The notes beneath the pieces were generated by a model that searched no databases, had not been told where the DNA came from, and was given only the letters and a program-made list of their open reading frames with translations. The translations under genes and the position numbers were made by a program. From assembly GCF_947501415.1 (NCBI RefSeq), contig NZ_CANMVL010000013.1, positions 62,001 to 126,000 on the forward strand: a DNA stretch of 64,000 nucleotides, read 5' to 3'. Each line of letters opens with the position of its first letter. Position 1 is the stretch's first letter. Positions 52,503-62,929 of this stretch are shown in pieces. The DNA is from an uncultured Halomonas sp. GTDB lineage: Bacteria > Pseudomonadota > Gammaproteobacteria > Pseudomonadales > Halomonadaceae.

Positions 52503-53993
52503 TTACCCCTTGTGCAGGTGACTGGCGTTGACGTCGAGAATCTTCAGCGTATTGGTGCCGCCATGGGCGTTCATCTCGTCGCCCCGCGTGAGCATCACAT
52601 GATCCCCCGGCTCGGCGATGCCCTTCTCCACCAGCAGCGCCAGGGCGCGGTCGTTGAGCTCCTCGGCCGTCATCTCGCTGGTATCGAAGGGCAGCGAGAC
52701 CACGCCGCGATAGAGCGCCATGCGTCGCTGGGCGATGGCGCTGTGGGCCAGGCCGATGATCGGCAGCCCGGAGCGGATGCGTGAGGCGATCAGCGGCGTA
52801 TAGCCGGTCGAGGTCATGCAGGCGATGGCGGCCACCCCGGAGAGGTGGTTGGCGGCGTACATGGCGGAGAGCGCGATGGTCTCGTCGACCCGGGAGAAGC
52901 CCTCGTGGATGCGGTGGCCCGACTCCTGGGCGATCCGCTCGCGCTCGGCGCCCAGGCAGACCCGGTCCATCGCCTCGATGGTCTCCACCGGGAAGTCGCC
53001 GGCGGCGGTCTCGGCGGAGAGCATCACCGCATCGGTGCCGTCGAGCACGGCGTTGGCGACGTCGAATACCTCGGCGCGGGTGGGCAGGGGCGACTCGATC
53101 ATCGACTCCATCATCTGGGTGGCGGTGATCACCGCCCGGTTCAGGCTGCGGGCACGTTTGATGATGCGCTTCTGAGTGCCGATCAGCTTCTCGTCACCGA
53201 TCTCCACGCCGAGATCGCCACGCGCCACCATCACCGCCTCGCAGGCCTGGATGATGCCGTCCAGCGTCGCCTCGTCGATCACCGCCTCGGCGCGCTCGAG
53301 CTTGGCCACCAGGCCGATCTCCTTGCCGGCCTCGCCCAGCAGTTCGCGGGCCTCGGCCATGTCGGCGGCATGCCGCGGAAACGAGACCGCCAGGTAGTCC
53401 ACGCCGATGTCGACGGCGGTGGCGAGGTCCGCCCTGTCCTTGTCGGTCAGCGCCGGCGCCGAGAGTCCGCCGCCCAGCTTGTTGATGCCCTTGTTGTTGG
53501 AGAGCCTGCCGCCCACGGTCACCGTGGTATGGATCTCCCGGCCCGCCACGGCGGTGACATCCAGCACCAGCCGGCCATCATCGAGCAGCAGGCGGTCGCC
53601 CGCCACCACATCCTCGATCAGCTGCTTGTAGTCGCAGCCCACGCGCTCCTCACTTCCCGCATCGCCGTCCAGGGCCATGTCGAGCACGAAGGGCGCCCCT
53701 TCGGCGAGCTCCACCGCGCCATCACGGAAGCGGGCGATGCGGATCTTCGGCCCCTGCAGATCACCCAGGGCGGCGACGCTTCTGCCCAGGCGAGCGGCGA
53801 TCTCGCGGACTCGCTCCAGGCGGCGGCGGTGGTCGGCGGCAGTGCCATGGGAGAAGTTGAGGCGCACCACGTCGACACCGGCCGCGATCATGGCCTCGAG
53901 CACGCCCTCGCGGTCGCTGGCGGGACCCAGGGTGGCAACGATCTTGGTGCGGCGAATGGGATCATGGATGGGAGCGTGGGGGGGTAGCGTCAT
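52503..53993 (-). CDS. pyk: Pyruvate kinase
   Basis: 496 residues. '[20 protein letters not shown]' and '[14 protein letters not shown]' start the barrel, '[15 protein letters not shown]' binds nucleotide, '[16 protein letters not shown]' holds the catalytic Lys, '[13 protein letters not shown]' the Mg site and '[20 protein letters not shown]' the active-site loop. The C-terminal domain is complete. It turns PEP to pyruvate. Its ATG overlaps the glycerate-kinase stop, so it is cotranslated with the glyoxylate genes and is likely a pathway-dedicated isoform. Confidence 0.95.
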   Translation of the reverse strand: MTLPPHAPIHDPIRRTKIVATLGPASDREGVLEAMIAAGVDVVRLNFSHGTAADHRRRLERVREIAARLGRSVAALGDLQGPKIRIARFRDGAVELAEGAPFVLDMALDGDAGSEERVGCDYKQLIEDVVAGDRLLLDDGRLVLDVTAVAGREIHTTVTVGGRLSNNKGINKLGGGLSAPALTDKDRADLATAVDIGVDYLAVSFPRHAADMAEARELLGEAGKEIGLVAKLERAEAVIDEATLDGIIQACEAVMVARGDLGVEIGDEKLIGTQKRIIKRARSLNRAVITATQMMESMIESPLPTRAEVFDVANAVLDGTDAVMLSAETAAGDFPVETIEAMDRVCLGAERERIAQESGHRIHEGFSRVDETIALSAMYAANHLSGVAAIACMTSTGYTPLIASRIRSGLPIIGLAHSAIAQRRMALYRGVVSLPFDTSEMTAEELNDRALALLVEKGIAEPGDHVMLTRGDEMNAHGGTNTLKILDVNASHLHKG

Positions 53994-55345
53994 GGCGTCC
54001 TCGGCAGAATCAGGATGGCACGGAAGTCGTTGACATTGGTCCGCGTGGGGCCGGTCACGATCAGCCGGTCCAATGCCTGAAAGAAAGTGTAGGCATCATT
54101 GCGTGACAGAAAGGCGTCAGGGTCAAGCCCCAGGCACTCCGCCCGTGCCCGGTCGGACGCCGCAAACAACGCACCGGCATTGTCTTCCGAGCCGTCGATG
54201 CCATCGGTATCGATGGCCAGGGCGTGGATGCCCGGCGCCCCCTGAAGCGCCTCGAACAGGCCCAACAGGTACTCGACGTTGCGCCCGCCGCGGCCATCAC
54301 CGCGCACGGTAACGCTCGTCTCGCCACCGGAGAGCAGCAGCAGCGGCCGCTCCCGCTCGCTCTGACTCGACAACGCCAGGCGCGCCTGGGCACGGCCCAG
54401 ATCGCGAGCCTCGCCCTCGAGATCATCGCCCAGCACACGCACCTCGATGCCGCTCGCCTCGGCGGCCACTCGGGCTGCCTCCAGGGCGTCACTGGCACGC
54501 GCCAGCACCCGTGAGCGATCACGGGAGAAGTCGGAATCACCCGGTGCCGGTGCCCTGTCGGCTGTCTCCAGATGACGGCGCACGCCATCGGGAATCTCGA
54601 TGCCATGACGCTCCAGGATGGCGACGGCATTCGCCGGAGAGCTGGCATCCGGCAGCGTCGGACCGGAGGCGATCAGGGTCGGGTCATCACCGGGGACATC
54701 GGAGATCAACCAGGTCAGCACCCGGGCCGGGTGGGCCGCGGTGGCCAGCCGCCCACCCTTGATCGCCGACAGATGGCGACGCACGGTATTGATCTCGCGG
54801 ATCGGTGCCCCGCAGCGCAGCAGGGCCTGGTTGAGGGCCTGCTTGTCGGCCAGGGTGATGCCCGGTGCCGGCAGGCTCATCAACGCCGAACCACCGCCGG
54901 AAATCAGCGCGATCACCAGGTCATCCTCACCCAGCGGCTCGACCGCCTCGAGCATGCGCCGGGCGGCCTCCTCGCTCAGGCCATCAGGCATGGGATGGGA
55001 AGCCTCGAGCACCTCGATGCGCCGACCCTCGCCCTGCGGCCCCTGGGGGCCCTGCCCTTGAGGACCATGCCCGTAGCGAGTCACCACCAGCCCCGTCAGC
55101 GGCGACTCGGGCTGCTGGGCCAGCCAGGCCCGCTCCAGTGCCGCGGCCATGGCGGCCGCGGCCTTGCCCGCTCCCACCACGACGGTGCGCCCGGCAGGTG
55201 CCGGCGGCAACTCGGCAGGCAGCAGGCTGTCGGGGTGCACGGCATTCACGGCCGCATCGGCCAGACCGCTTAGCCAGCTCAAGGCCTCGGGCTCCGACAG
55301 CGCGGCAATGGCCTCCGGGGTGGAGGGTGTCGGCAGAGTGATCAT
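53990..55345 (-). CDS. ttuD: Glycerate 2-kinase (MOFRL/DUF4147 family, TtuD-like)
   Basis: 451 residues. The N-terminal DUF4147 domain holds '[20 protein letters not shown]', 'EASHPMPDG' and '[19 protein letters not shown]'; the C-terminal MOFRL domain has '[20 protein letters not shown]' and '[20 protein letters not shown]'. It phosphorylates D-glycerate to 2-phosphoglycerate; older labels call it hydroxypyruvate reductase. ATG 55345 has GAGGAAAA upstream; the in-frame extension to 55384 is unlikely. It feeds enolase and the adjacent pyruvate kinase. Confidence 0.92.
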   Translation of the reverse strand: MITLPTPSTPEAIAALSEPEALSWLSGLADAAVNAVHPDSLLPAELPPAPAGRTVVVGAGKAAAAMAAALERAWLAQQPESPLTGLVVTRYGHGPQGQGPQGPQGEGRRIEVLEASHPMPDGLSEEAARRMLEAVEPLGEDDLVIALISGGGSALMSLPAPGITLADKQALNQALLRCGAPIREINTVRRHLSAIKGGRLATAAHPARVLTWLISDVPGDDPTLIASGPTLPDASSPANAVAILERHGIEIPDGVRRHLETADRAPAPGDSDFSRDRSRVLARASDALEAARVAAEASGIEVRVLGDDLEGEARDLGRAQARLALSSQSERERPLLLLSGGETSVTVRGDGRGGRNVEYLLGLFEALQGAPGIHALAIDTDGIDGSEDNAGALFAASDRARAECLGLDPDAFLSRNDAYTFFQALDRLIVTGPTRTNVNDFRAILILPRTP

Positions 55346-55416
55346 GGAGTTTTCCTCTTCAAGCTGATGATGCACGCCGGGCACCTATGATTCGGGGGTC
55401 GAGTTAAAGAACCCGA

Positions 55417-55602
55417 CGACAGGGCGTTCCCTGTCGCCGGGAAAGGCCACCATAGGCGACCTGGGAGGCGTGCGACGACCCGACGCCAACCTCCCGGAGT
55501 CCGTCGATCTTGTCCAGCTACTGGCGGCCGGCGTAGCCCCGACAGACTCCACAGGGAGCAGTCACCTCCCCTGTCGTCGCTGACCCAGCACCGGGTCAGC
55601 GA
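55417..55602 (-). other. Structured leader upstream of ttuD-pyk, with two strong hairpins
   Basis: The 265-base gap between glxR and ttuD contains a 10-bp stem TCGCTGACCC/GGGTCAGCGA (55577-55602) directly after the glxR stop and an 8-bp stem CGACAGGG/CCCTGTCG (55417-55436); a second CCCTGTCG at 55569 could pair with the same CGACAGGG. Alternative pairing suggests a terminator or attenuator. I did not match it to a known riboswitch class. Confidence 0.35.
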
Positions 55603-55610
55603 GCGAACCT

Positions 55611-56495
55611 TTACTGTCCTACCTCATGATCGGCCAGCACTTCCAGGGCTCTGAGGATGCCAGCATGATCCCAGTCGGCCCCACCATTGGCGGCACAGGC
55701 CTGGAACAGCTGCTGGGCATTGGCGGTGCCGGGCAGAGAGAGGTTCAGGGTCCGCGCTCCCTCCAGCGCCAGGTTGAGGTCCTTCTGATGCAACTTGATC
55801 TTGAAGCCGGGATCGAAGGAGCGCTGGATCATGCGCTCGCCATGGACATCGAGAATCTTCGAATGGGCCAAGCCACCGAGCAGTGACTCACGCACCTTGG
55901 CCACGTCGGCGCCGGCCCTGGAGGCGAACAGCAGTCCCTCGGCGACGGCTTCGATGGTCAGGGCGACGACAATCTGGTTAGCCACCTTGCAGGTCTGGCC
56001 GGCCCCATGTCCACCGATATGGGTGATGGTCTTGCCCACCACCTCGAGGATCGGCGTGGCACGACGAAACCCCTCATCGGTGGCACCGACCATGATGGTC
56101 AGGGCGGCGTTGATGGCACCGCCCTCGCCGCCGGAGACCGGGGCATCGACATACTCTCCGCCGGCCTCGGTGATGCGCCTGGCGAACTCCCGGGTGGAGA
56201 TCGGCGCAATGGAGCTCATGTCGATCACCAGGGTGCCGGGCTTGAGACCCTCGATCACGCCACCTTCGCCGAACAGTACCTCCTCGACGTCGGGGGTGTC
56301 CGGGACCATGGTAATGATCACCTCCGAGGTCTCGGCGACCGCCTTGGGATCGGCCAGCTCCAGCATGCCCCTGGAGGCCAAGGACTCGTCGAGAGTACCG
56401 CGCTTGACGGTGGCAAGCGTGTGGCCGGCGTCCAGCAGATGGCCTGCCATGGGACGACCCATGATGCCCAGTCCGATAAAACCGATCTTGCTCAT
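55611..56495 (-). CDS. glxR: Tartronate semialdehyde reductase (2-hydroxy-3-oxopropionate reductase)
   Basis: 294 residues of the beta-hydroxyacid dehydrogenase family. 'IGFIGLGIMGRPMAGHLLDA' is the NAD(P) loop, 'YVDAPVSGGEGGAINAALTI' the substrate loop, 'GHGAGQTCKVANQIVVALTI' holds the catalytic Lys and 'KLHQKDLNLALEGARTLNLS' the closing motif. It reduces tartronate semialdehyde to D-glycerate. ATG 56495 has AGGAG upstream; the frame to 56693 is a spurious extension. Confidence 0.95.
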   Translation of the reverse strand: MSKIGFIGLGIMGRPMAGHLLDAGHTLATVKRGTLDESLASRGMLELADPKAVAETSEVIITMVPDTPDVEEVLFGEGGVIEGLKPGTLVIDMSSIAPISTREFARRITEAGGEYVDAPVSGGEGGAINAALTIMVGATDEGFRRATPILEVVGKTITHIGGHGAGQTCKVANQIVVALTIEAVAEGLLFASRAGADVAKVRESLLGGLAHSKILDVHGERMIQRSFDPGFKIKLHQKDLNLALEGARTLNLSLPGTANAQQLFQACAANGGADWDHAGILRALEVLADHEVGQ

Positions 56496-56671
56496 GATGA
56501 TTCTCCTGTCACTTGCGTGATGCGTCGCATTGTTTCTCGATCTTTCTGGTGCGAAACGCGTTACGAGCGATGGCAGGTCGGTCGCCGCCGGAGCGGAGGA
56601 GCCGGAGTGTACTTCAGTACATGAGGACTCCGAGCACCGCCGGCGATCGAGATGCCGAGCGCAGTAGCGTT

Positions 56672-57448
<777 letters not shown>

Positions 57449-57545
57449 AAGGCCTCCCTTTGTGTGCTCATGATTTGTGTGCTCGTGATGATATGCGCAA
57501 GGTTGACGTGTCCCGCCCCCTGCCTGGCCGGGCGGGTAACAGGAA

Positions 57546-59321
57546 TCAGCGCAGCGCGGCGATGGAGCTCGGCGCATCAGCGAGGTTCTCGGCAAGCGCC
57601 TCGAACTCGTTGATGCCGCCCAGGTCGGTTCCCATGGCGATGTTGGTCACCCGCTCGAGGATGACCTCGACCACCACCGGCACACGGTGCTCCTTTATCA
57701 GCTCGCGGGCCTCGGCGAAGGCCGGCGCGATCCGGTCGGGCTCGGTGACGCGGATCGCCTTGCAGCCCAGCCCCTCGACCACCGAGACGTGATCCACCCC
57801 GTAGCCGTTGATCTCCGGGCGGTTGATGTTCTCGAAGGCGAGCTGGACCTGGTAATCCATCTCGAAGCCCCGCTGGGCCTGCCGAATCAGCCCCAGATAG
57901 GAGTTGTTCACCACCACGTGGATGTAGGGCAGGTTGAACTGCGCCCCGACCGCCAGCTCCTCGATCATGAACTGGAAGTCATAGTCGCCGGAGAGCGCGA
58001 CGATGTCGGTGTTCGGGTCGGCGCGACGCACGCCCAGGGCGGCCGGAATCGTCCAGCCCAGCGGACCGGCCTGACCGCAGTTGATCCAGTGGCGCGGCTT
58101 GTAGACATGAAGGAACTGCGCACCGGCGATCTGTGACAGGCCGATGGTGCTGACGTAGCGGGTGTTCTTGCCGAATGCCTTGTTCATCTCCTCGTAGACG
58201 CGCTGGGGCTTGACCGGCACGTTGTCGAAGTGGGTCTTGCGCAGCAGGGTGCGCTTGCGCTCCTGGCACTCCTCGGCCCAGGCGCTGCGATCCTTGAGCT
58301 TGCCCGCGGCCTGCCACTCGCGAGCCACCTCGATGAACAGCTCGAGCGCCGCCTTGGCGTCGGAGACGATGCCATAGTCCGGGCCGAAGATGCGCCCGAT
58401 CTGGGTCGGCTCGATGTCGACGTGGACGAACTTGCGGCCCTCGGTATAGGTCTCGAGCGTGCCGGTATGACGGTTGGCCCAGCGGTTGCCGATGCCCATC
58501 ACGAAGTCGGACTCGAGCAGGGTCGCGTTGCCGTAGCGGTGCGAAGTCTGCAGGCCGACCATGCCCGCCATCAGCTCGTGATCATCCGGAATGGCGCCCC
58601 AGCCCATCAGGGTCGGGATCACCGGCACCCCGGTCAGCTCGGCAAACTCGGTGAGCAGGTCGCCGGCATCGGCGTTGATGATACCGCCCCCGGCCACCAG
58701 CAGCGGCTTGTCGGCCTCGTTGAGCATGCCCAGCGCCTTCTCCACCTGAGCGCGGCTGGCGGCCGGCTTGTAGGCGGGCAGAGACTCGTAGGTGTCCGGG
58801 TCGAACTCTATCTCGGTCATCTGCACGTCGATGGGCAGGTCGAGCAGCACCGGGCCCGGACGCGAGCTGCGCATGATCTGGAAGGCCTGCTGGAAGGCGC
58901 GCGGCACCTGGGCCGGCTCCTGCACGGTGATGGCCCACTTGGTGACGGGGCCGGCGATGGCCTGGATATCCACCGCCTGGAAGTCCTCCTTGTGCAGCTT
59001 GCCGGTCGGTGCCTGACCGGTGATGCACAGGATCGGGATGGAGTCTGCGGAAGCGGAGTAGAGACCGGTGATCATGTCGGTGCCGGCCGGGCCGGAGGTG
59101 CCGATGCACACGCCGATGTTGCCGGCCTCGGCGCGGGTGTAGCCCTCGGCCATGTGCGAGGCGCCCTCGACATGGCGCGCCAGAATATGGCCCACCCCAC
59201 CGATCCGACGCATTGCGGAGTAGAAGGGGTTGATGGCGGCGCCTGGCACGCCGAAAGCAACATCGACCCCTTCCTTCTTGAGTACATGAACAGCGGCTTC
59301 CGCGGCGGTCATCCGAGGCAT
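57546..59321 (-). CDS. gcl: Glyoxylate carboligase
   Basis: 591 residues, a ThDP enzyme that joins two glyoxylates to tartronate semialdehyde with loss of CO2. Val51 ('[14 protein letters not shown]') replaces the usual cofactor-activating Glu, a hallmark of glyoxylate carboligase. The ThDP/Mg motif is around '[20 protein letters not shown]' and '[15 protein letters not shown]'. AGGAG precedes ATG 59321. First gene of gcl-hyi-glxR, with an A/T-rich promoter region upstream. Confidence 0.96.
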   Translation of the reverse strand: MPRMTAAEAAVHVLKKEGVDVAFGVPGAAINPFYSAMRRIGGVGHILARHVEGASHMAEGYTRAEAGNIGVCIGTSGPAGTDMITGLYSASADSIPILCITGQAPTGKLHKEDFQAVDIQAIAGPVTKWAITVQEPAQVPRAFQQAFQIMRSSRPGPVLLDLPIDVQMTEIEFDPDTYESLPAYKPAASRAQVEKALGMLNEADKPLLVAGGGIINADAGDLLTEFAELTGVPVIPTLMGWGAIPDDHELMAGMVGLQTSHRYGNATLLESDFVMGIGNRWANRHTGTLETYTEGRKFVHVDIEPTQIGRIFGPDYGIVSDAKAALELFIEVAREWQAAGKLKDRSAWAEECQERKRTLLRKTHFDNVPVKPQRVYEEMNKAFGKNTRYVSTIGLSQIAGAQFLHVYKPRHWINCGQAGPLGWTIPAALGVRRADPNTDIVALSGDYDFQFMIEELAVGAQFNLPYIHVVVNNSYLGLIRQAQRGFEMDYQVQLAFENINRPEINGYGVDHVSVVEGLGCKAIRVTEPDRIAPAFAEARELIKEHRVPVVVEVILERVTNIAMGTDLGGINEFEALAENLADAPSSIAALR

Positions 59322-59440
59322 GGCGGCTTACTCCTGTGAGTATTTATTTTTATGGAAAATCATTCTGCATAGTGAGAATAGACGCCTACCCTTAGATCCG
59401 CCAGTTTTTTTGGAATTATTTTCCAGTTTTTTTCTACATC
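59322..59440 (-). promoter_or_regulatory. A/T-rich promoter region of gcl
   Basis: In high-GC surroundings this stretch is strongly A/T-rich (runs of T on the plus strand around 59342-59352 and 59405-59433). Together with the terminator at 59444-59477 it indicates that gcl begins its own transcript. No exact -35/-10 pair is claimed. Confidence 0.4.
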
Positions 59441-59443
59441 CAA

Positions 59444-59477
59444 AAAAGCCTCAATGAATCAAATCATTGAGGCTTTT
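59444..59477. terminator. Bidirectional intrinsic terminator between allE and gcl
   Basis: A perfect 14-bp stem AAAAGCCTCAATGA/TCATTGAGGCTTTT with loop ATCAAA; A-runs and T-runs flank it on both strands, so it can stop transcription both ways. It ends the puuE-allA-allE transcript ahead of gcl. Confidence 0.9.
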
Positions 59478-59575
59478 CAAGTAGAAATTTTCTTCAAGAA
59501 TCCCGTCACGCAGACATCTTCGTGCACAAGACTCCGAGGCACTGCCTTGTCACCAGATGACTGCTGTAGCGATTC

Positions 59576-60427
59576 TCAACGGCGCTGGCTATAGGGCAGC
59601 GCCATGTGACGGTTGACGTCCTTGTACAGCAGATAGCGGAAGGGCCCCGGGCCACCCGCATAGCAGGCCTGCGGACAGAAGGCGCGTAGCCACATGTAGT
59701 CGCCGGCCTCGACCTCGACCCACTGCTGGTTGAGGTGATAGACCGCCTTGCCCTCGAGCACGTAGAGGCCGTGCTCCATGACGTGGGTCTCGTCGAAGGG
59801 GATCACGCCGCCGGGCTGGAAGGTGACGACGGTCACGTGCATGTCGTGGCGCAGGTCGTCCGGGTCGACGAAGCGGGTGGTGGCCCACACCTCGTTGCAA
59901 TCCGGCATCACGGTCGGCGCGATGTCGTTCTCGTTGACCACGAAGGCCTCCGGCACGTCGATGCCGTCGACATACTCGTAGGCCTTGCGGATCCAGTGGA
60001 AGCGCACCGGGGCATCGGCCTCGTTGCGCAGCTGCCAGTCGCAACCGGGCGGCAGGAAGGCGTAGCCACCGGGCACCATGCGATGCTTCTCGCCTTCGAT
60101 GGTCAGCGTCATCTCGCCCTCCACCACGAACAGCACGCCCTCGGCGCCGGCATCGCTCTCCGGCCGCTCGCTGCCGCCACCCGGGGAGACCTCCATGATG
60201 TACTGGGAGAAGGTCTCGGCGAAGCCGGAGAGCGGACGCGACAGCACCCACAGGCGGGTGTTGTCCCAGTGGGGCAGCTTGCTGGTGACGATGTCGCGCA
60301 TCACCCCCTTGGGAATCACCGCAAAGGCCTCGGTGAACATGGCGCGGTCGGTGGTCATCACCTTCTGGCTCGGATGACCGCCTTGGGGGGCATAGTACTG
60401 GCGAGAGGACTGATGCGGCTGACTCAT
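59576..60427 (-). CDS. allE: (S)-ureidoglycine aminohydrolase (bicupin)
   Basis: 283 residues in two cupin halves. 'EGVLFVVEGEMTLTIEGEKH' and 'GGYAFLPPGCDWQLRN' form the first; 'GGVIPFDETHVMEHGLYVLE' and 'WVEVEAGDYMWLRAFCPQAC' the second, with the Mn-binding His/Glu/Gln residues. It releases ammonia from ureidoglycine to give ureidoglycolate. ATG 60427 overlaps the allA stop by ATGA. Confidence 0.93.
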   Translation of the reverse strand: MSQPHQSSRQYYAPQGGHPSQKVMTTDRAMFTEAFAVIPKGVMRDIVTSKLPHWDNTRLWVLSRPLSGFAETFSQYIMEVSPGGGSERPESDAGAEGVLFVVEGEMTLTIEGEKHRMVPGGYAFLPPGCDWQLRNEADAPVRFHWIRKAYEYVDGIDVPEAFVVNENDIAPTVMPDCNEVWATTRFVDPDDLRHDMHVTVVTFQPGGVIPFDETHVMEHGLYVLEGKAVYHLNQQWVEVEAGDYMWLRAFCPQACYAGGPGPFRYLLYKDVNRHMALPYSQRR

Positions 60428-60960
60428 GAGGTGGACTCCTGTTCGCTTTCGGTCGGCGTGACGGCCTCGCCCTGCGGCAGGGTCACGCGGATGTCGATGG
60501 GGTACTCTTCGCAGTTGTTGCCCTCGCCGCCGCGATCGACCACCAGGAACTCGCCCTCGCGCTCGAGCACCGACTGGATGGCGTGCCATGCCCCGGCGCG
60601 GTAGTTGACGCCCTGGCGACCATCGGTGACGAAGGCGCGCACGCTGTCGGGCTCGATGGTGTCGCCGGGCGGCGCCACCACCACGACGAACCGCTCCTCA
60701 TGCATCGGCACGAAGGCCTGGCTGCCCAGGGGGTGACGTTCGAGAAACGGCAGCTCGAGCGGCAGCTCGACGGGCTGACTGACGAAGATGCTGATCAGTG
60801 CCCGGGCCTGCTCACCCAGGGTCTCGACCCTGGCCAGGTCGTGATAGCGCCGAGTGCGGCCGGCGTTGATGGGAAAAGAGTCCGACATTCGCGTATCGAT
60901 CACCTCGCCGAAGGGCGCGAAGGCCTCGGGAGTAAGGGGCTGGGCCTCGAGTTCAAGCAT
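60424..60960 (-). CDS. allA: Ureidoglycolate lyase
   Basis: 178 residues, a cupin-like fold. 'PEAFAPFGEVIDT', 'ERHPLGSQAFVPMHEERFVV' and 'GVNYRAGAWHAIQSVLE' are the AllA signatures. It splits ureidoglycolate into glyoxylate and urea, the point where purine carbon enters the gcl pathway. ATG 60960 has AGGAG upstream; the extension to 60999 is unneeded. Middle gene of puuE-allA-allE. Confidence 0.94.
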   Translation of the reverse strand: MLELEAQPLTPEAFAPFGEVIDTRMSDSFPINAGRTRRYHDLARVETLGEQARALISIFVSQPVELPLELPFLERHPLGSQAFVPMHEERFVVVVAPPGDTIEPDSVRAFVTDGRQGVNYRAGAWHAIQSVLEREGEFLVVDRGGEGNNCEEYPIDIRVTLPQGEAVTPTESEQESTS

Positions 60961-61033
60961 GCTGGCTCCTGTAGACGGCAGGTCGGGTAGGCGGCGCACC
61001 GCCCACCTCTCGGGTTAGGGGGATGACACCGGA

Positions 61034-61957
61034 TCAGGGCGCGGGATGGTGCTCCGCCCAGTGGCGGGCGATATCCACACGCCGCGCCACCCAGACCCGC
61101 TCGTGGGCCTCGATATGGTCCAGGAAACGCTGCAGGGCACGGAAGCGCCCCGGGCGTCCCAGCAGGCGGCAGTGCATGCCCACGGAGAGCATCTTCGGGG
61201 TGTCCTCGCCCTCCGCGTAGAGCACGTCGAAGGCGTCCCGCAGGTAGGTGAAGAAGTGATCCGCGGTATTGAAGCCCTGGGGCGCGGCGAAGCGCATGTC
61301 GTTGGTGTCCAGGGTGTAGGGCACGACCAGGTGGTCATGCTCGACGCCCTGAGTGTCCTTCTCGCGGGTCCAGAACGGCAGGTCGTCGCCGTAGTAGTCG
61401 CTGTCGTAGAGGAAGCCCCCCTCGTCGAGCACCAGGCGTCGGGTGTTGGGGCTGTCGCGACCGGTGTACCAGCCCAGCGGCTTCTCGCCGTAGAGCGACT
61501 GGAAGATCTCGATGGCGCGGCGCATGTGCTCGCGTTCGACCTCCTCGGAAATCTCCTGATAGTGAATCCAACGATAGCCGTGACAGGCGACCTCGTGACC
61601 CAGCTCCTTGAAGGCGTGGGCCACCTCGGGGTGGCGCTCCAGGGCCATTGCAACGCCGAAAACGGTCAGCGGCAGGCCGCGACGCTCGAACTCGCGCAGG
61701 ATGCGCCACACCCCGGCCCGCGAGCCGTACTCATAGATTGACTCCATGCTCAGGTGGCGGTCCGCATAGCTGGCCGCGCCGATGATCTCCGAGAGGAACT
61801 GCTCGGACCCTTCGTCGCCATGCAGCACACAGTTCTCGCCGCCCTCCTCGTAGTTGAGCACGAACTGCACGGCGATTCGGGCCTTGCCTGGCCACTTGGC
61901 CTCGGGCGGCGTGCGGCCGTAGCCGATCAAGTCGCGGGGATAGTGGGAATCGGTCAT
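61034..61957 (-). CDS. puuE: PuuE-type allantoinase (polysaccharide-deacetylase fold)
   Basis: 307 residues. 'RIAVQFVLNYEEGGENCVLH' and 'ACHGYRWIHYQEISEEVERE' carry residues of the metal-independent PuuE active site, and 'GWYTGRDSPNTRRLVLDEGG' and 'MLSVGMHCRLLGRPGRFRAL' complete the family pattern. It opens allantoin to allantoate and is unrelated to the amidohydrolase AllB. AAGGTGATGTC before ATG 61957. A perfect TTGTATACAA operator lies 56 bases upstream. Confidence 0.94.
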   Translation of the reverse strand: MTDSHYPRDLIGYGRTPPEAKWPGKARIAVQFVLNYEEGGENCVLHGDEGSEQFLSEIIGAASYADRHLSMESIYEYGSRAGVWRILREFERRGLPLTVFGVAMALERHPEVAHAFKELGHEVACHGYRWIHYQEISEEVEREHMRRAIEIFQSLYGEKPLGWYTGRDSPNTRRLVLDEGGFLYDSDYYGDDLPFWTREKDTQGVEHDHLVVPYTLDTNDMRFAAPQGFNTADHFFTYLRDAFDVLYAEGEDTPKMLSVGMHCRLLGRPGRFRALQRFLDHIEAHERVWVARRVDIARHWAEHHPAP

Positions 61958-62012
61958 GACATCACCTTATGATAACCAGGCGGCATCAAGATGAGCCCAA
62001 TGCCGTCTATTT

Positions 62013-62022
62013 TTGTATACAA
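62013..62022. promoter_or_regulatory. Probable GntR operator TTGTATACAA upstream of puuE
   Basis: A perfect 10-bp palindrome between the regulator stop (62073) and the puuE start (61957). The same core recurs upstream of both gntR genes in this window. Confidence 0.6.
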
Positions 62023-62072
62023 CAAGCAACGTATCGCTACCGAGAGTCGTCCGCAAGTCCCTGCGTCGGCAT

Positions 62073-62789
62073 TTAGCTGAGGAAGATCTGGTGTAGATCC
62101 GGCGCTTCCTGGTCCTCTTCGACAATGGCAAGGGTCGCCTCGACGGCGCGCAGGTGATTCCCCATCAACGCGGCGGCCTCCTGGCCGCGACCCTCCTTCA
62201 GTAGAGTGATCAATGTCGCGTGATCATGCGTCTCACAGCCCAGATGACCAGGCTTGCCATAGACCGCCAGTATCAGCGAGGAGCGAAAGCAGAGCCGCTC
62301 GACGAAATCGGCCAGGGTGGCATTGCCGGCGAGGCGCGCCAGCCGCGTATGGAAATCAGCCGAATAACGAATCGCCGCGCTATGGTCGCCTTGTTGCAGG
62401 GCCTTCTGCTCCTGGTCAGAAAGTTCGTGCAACGTCTTCACGCTCTCCTCGTCGATGCGCCGTGCCACCTCGGGCATCAGTCCGCACTCCACCATCTGGC
62501 GAGCCTCGAACACCTCCCGAGCCTCCTCGGCGGTAGGCCGCGTGACGCTGGCTCCGCGTCGCGGTGTGAGGGTGACCAGCTGCTCCAGCGCCAGCCGCTG
62601 TAGGATCTTGCGGATTCCGGTGCGACTGACGCCAAATACTTCGGCTAGAGCATCCTCGCGCAGGCGCGCACCGGGCTTGAGCCTATGCTCGATGATGGCA
62701 TCGCTGATCGCCCGGTGGATCGCCTCGTGACGTTCGGCCCCATCCCCGTTCTTGCCGCGACGCCCCCGGACCTCCTGACGCTGGTTCAT
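62073..62789 (-). CDS. GntR/FCD-family regulator of purine/allantoin genes
   Basis: 238 residues. HTH recognition helix 'VFGVSRTGIRKILQRLALEQ', then the FCD domain with 'ARQMVECGLMPEVARRI', 'YSADFHTRLARLAGNATL' and 'CETHDHATLITLLKEGRGQE', giving the Asp/His metal site. It sits between puuD and puuE and has operator-like palindromes on both sides. By analogy with PuuR/AllR-type control it probably represses urate and allantoin genes until an intermediate binds; the ligand is inferred. Confidence 0.9.
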   Translation of the reverse strand: MNQRQEVRGRRGKNGDGAERHEAIHRAISDAIIEHRLKPGARLREDALAEVFGVSRTGIRKILQRLALEQLVTLTPRRGASVTRPTAEEAREVFEARQMVECGLMPEVARRIDEESVKTLHELSDQEQKALQQGDHSAAIRYSADFHTRLARLAGNATLADFVERLCFRSSLILAVYGKPGHLGCETHDHATLITLLKEGRGQEAAALMGNHLRAVEATLAIVEEDQEAPDLHQIFLS

Positions 62790-62821
62790 GTGACCTGGCT
62801 CCCTGTGGTTGGCTATCCATA

Positions 62822-62831
62822 TTGTATACGC
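62822..62831. promoter_or_regulatory. GntR operator-like half-palindrome TTGTATACGC
   Basis: It shares TTGTATAC with the puuE operator but has GC in place of the last AA. It lies 32 bases upstream of the gntR ATG at 62789 and could serve autoregulation. Confidence 0.45.
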
Positions 62832-62929
62832 AAAGACCGGGCAATTACGTCACTTGCCCGCCTACACACTGCCAGGTTGAAGAAGCCAACAGGAAGGCGA
62901 GTCAGCGGCATCACACATGGGCTTGCAGG

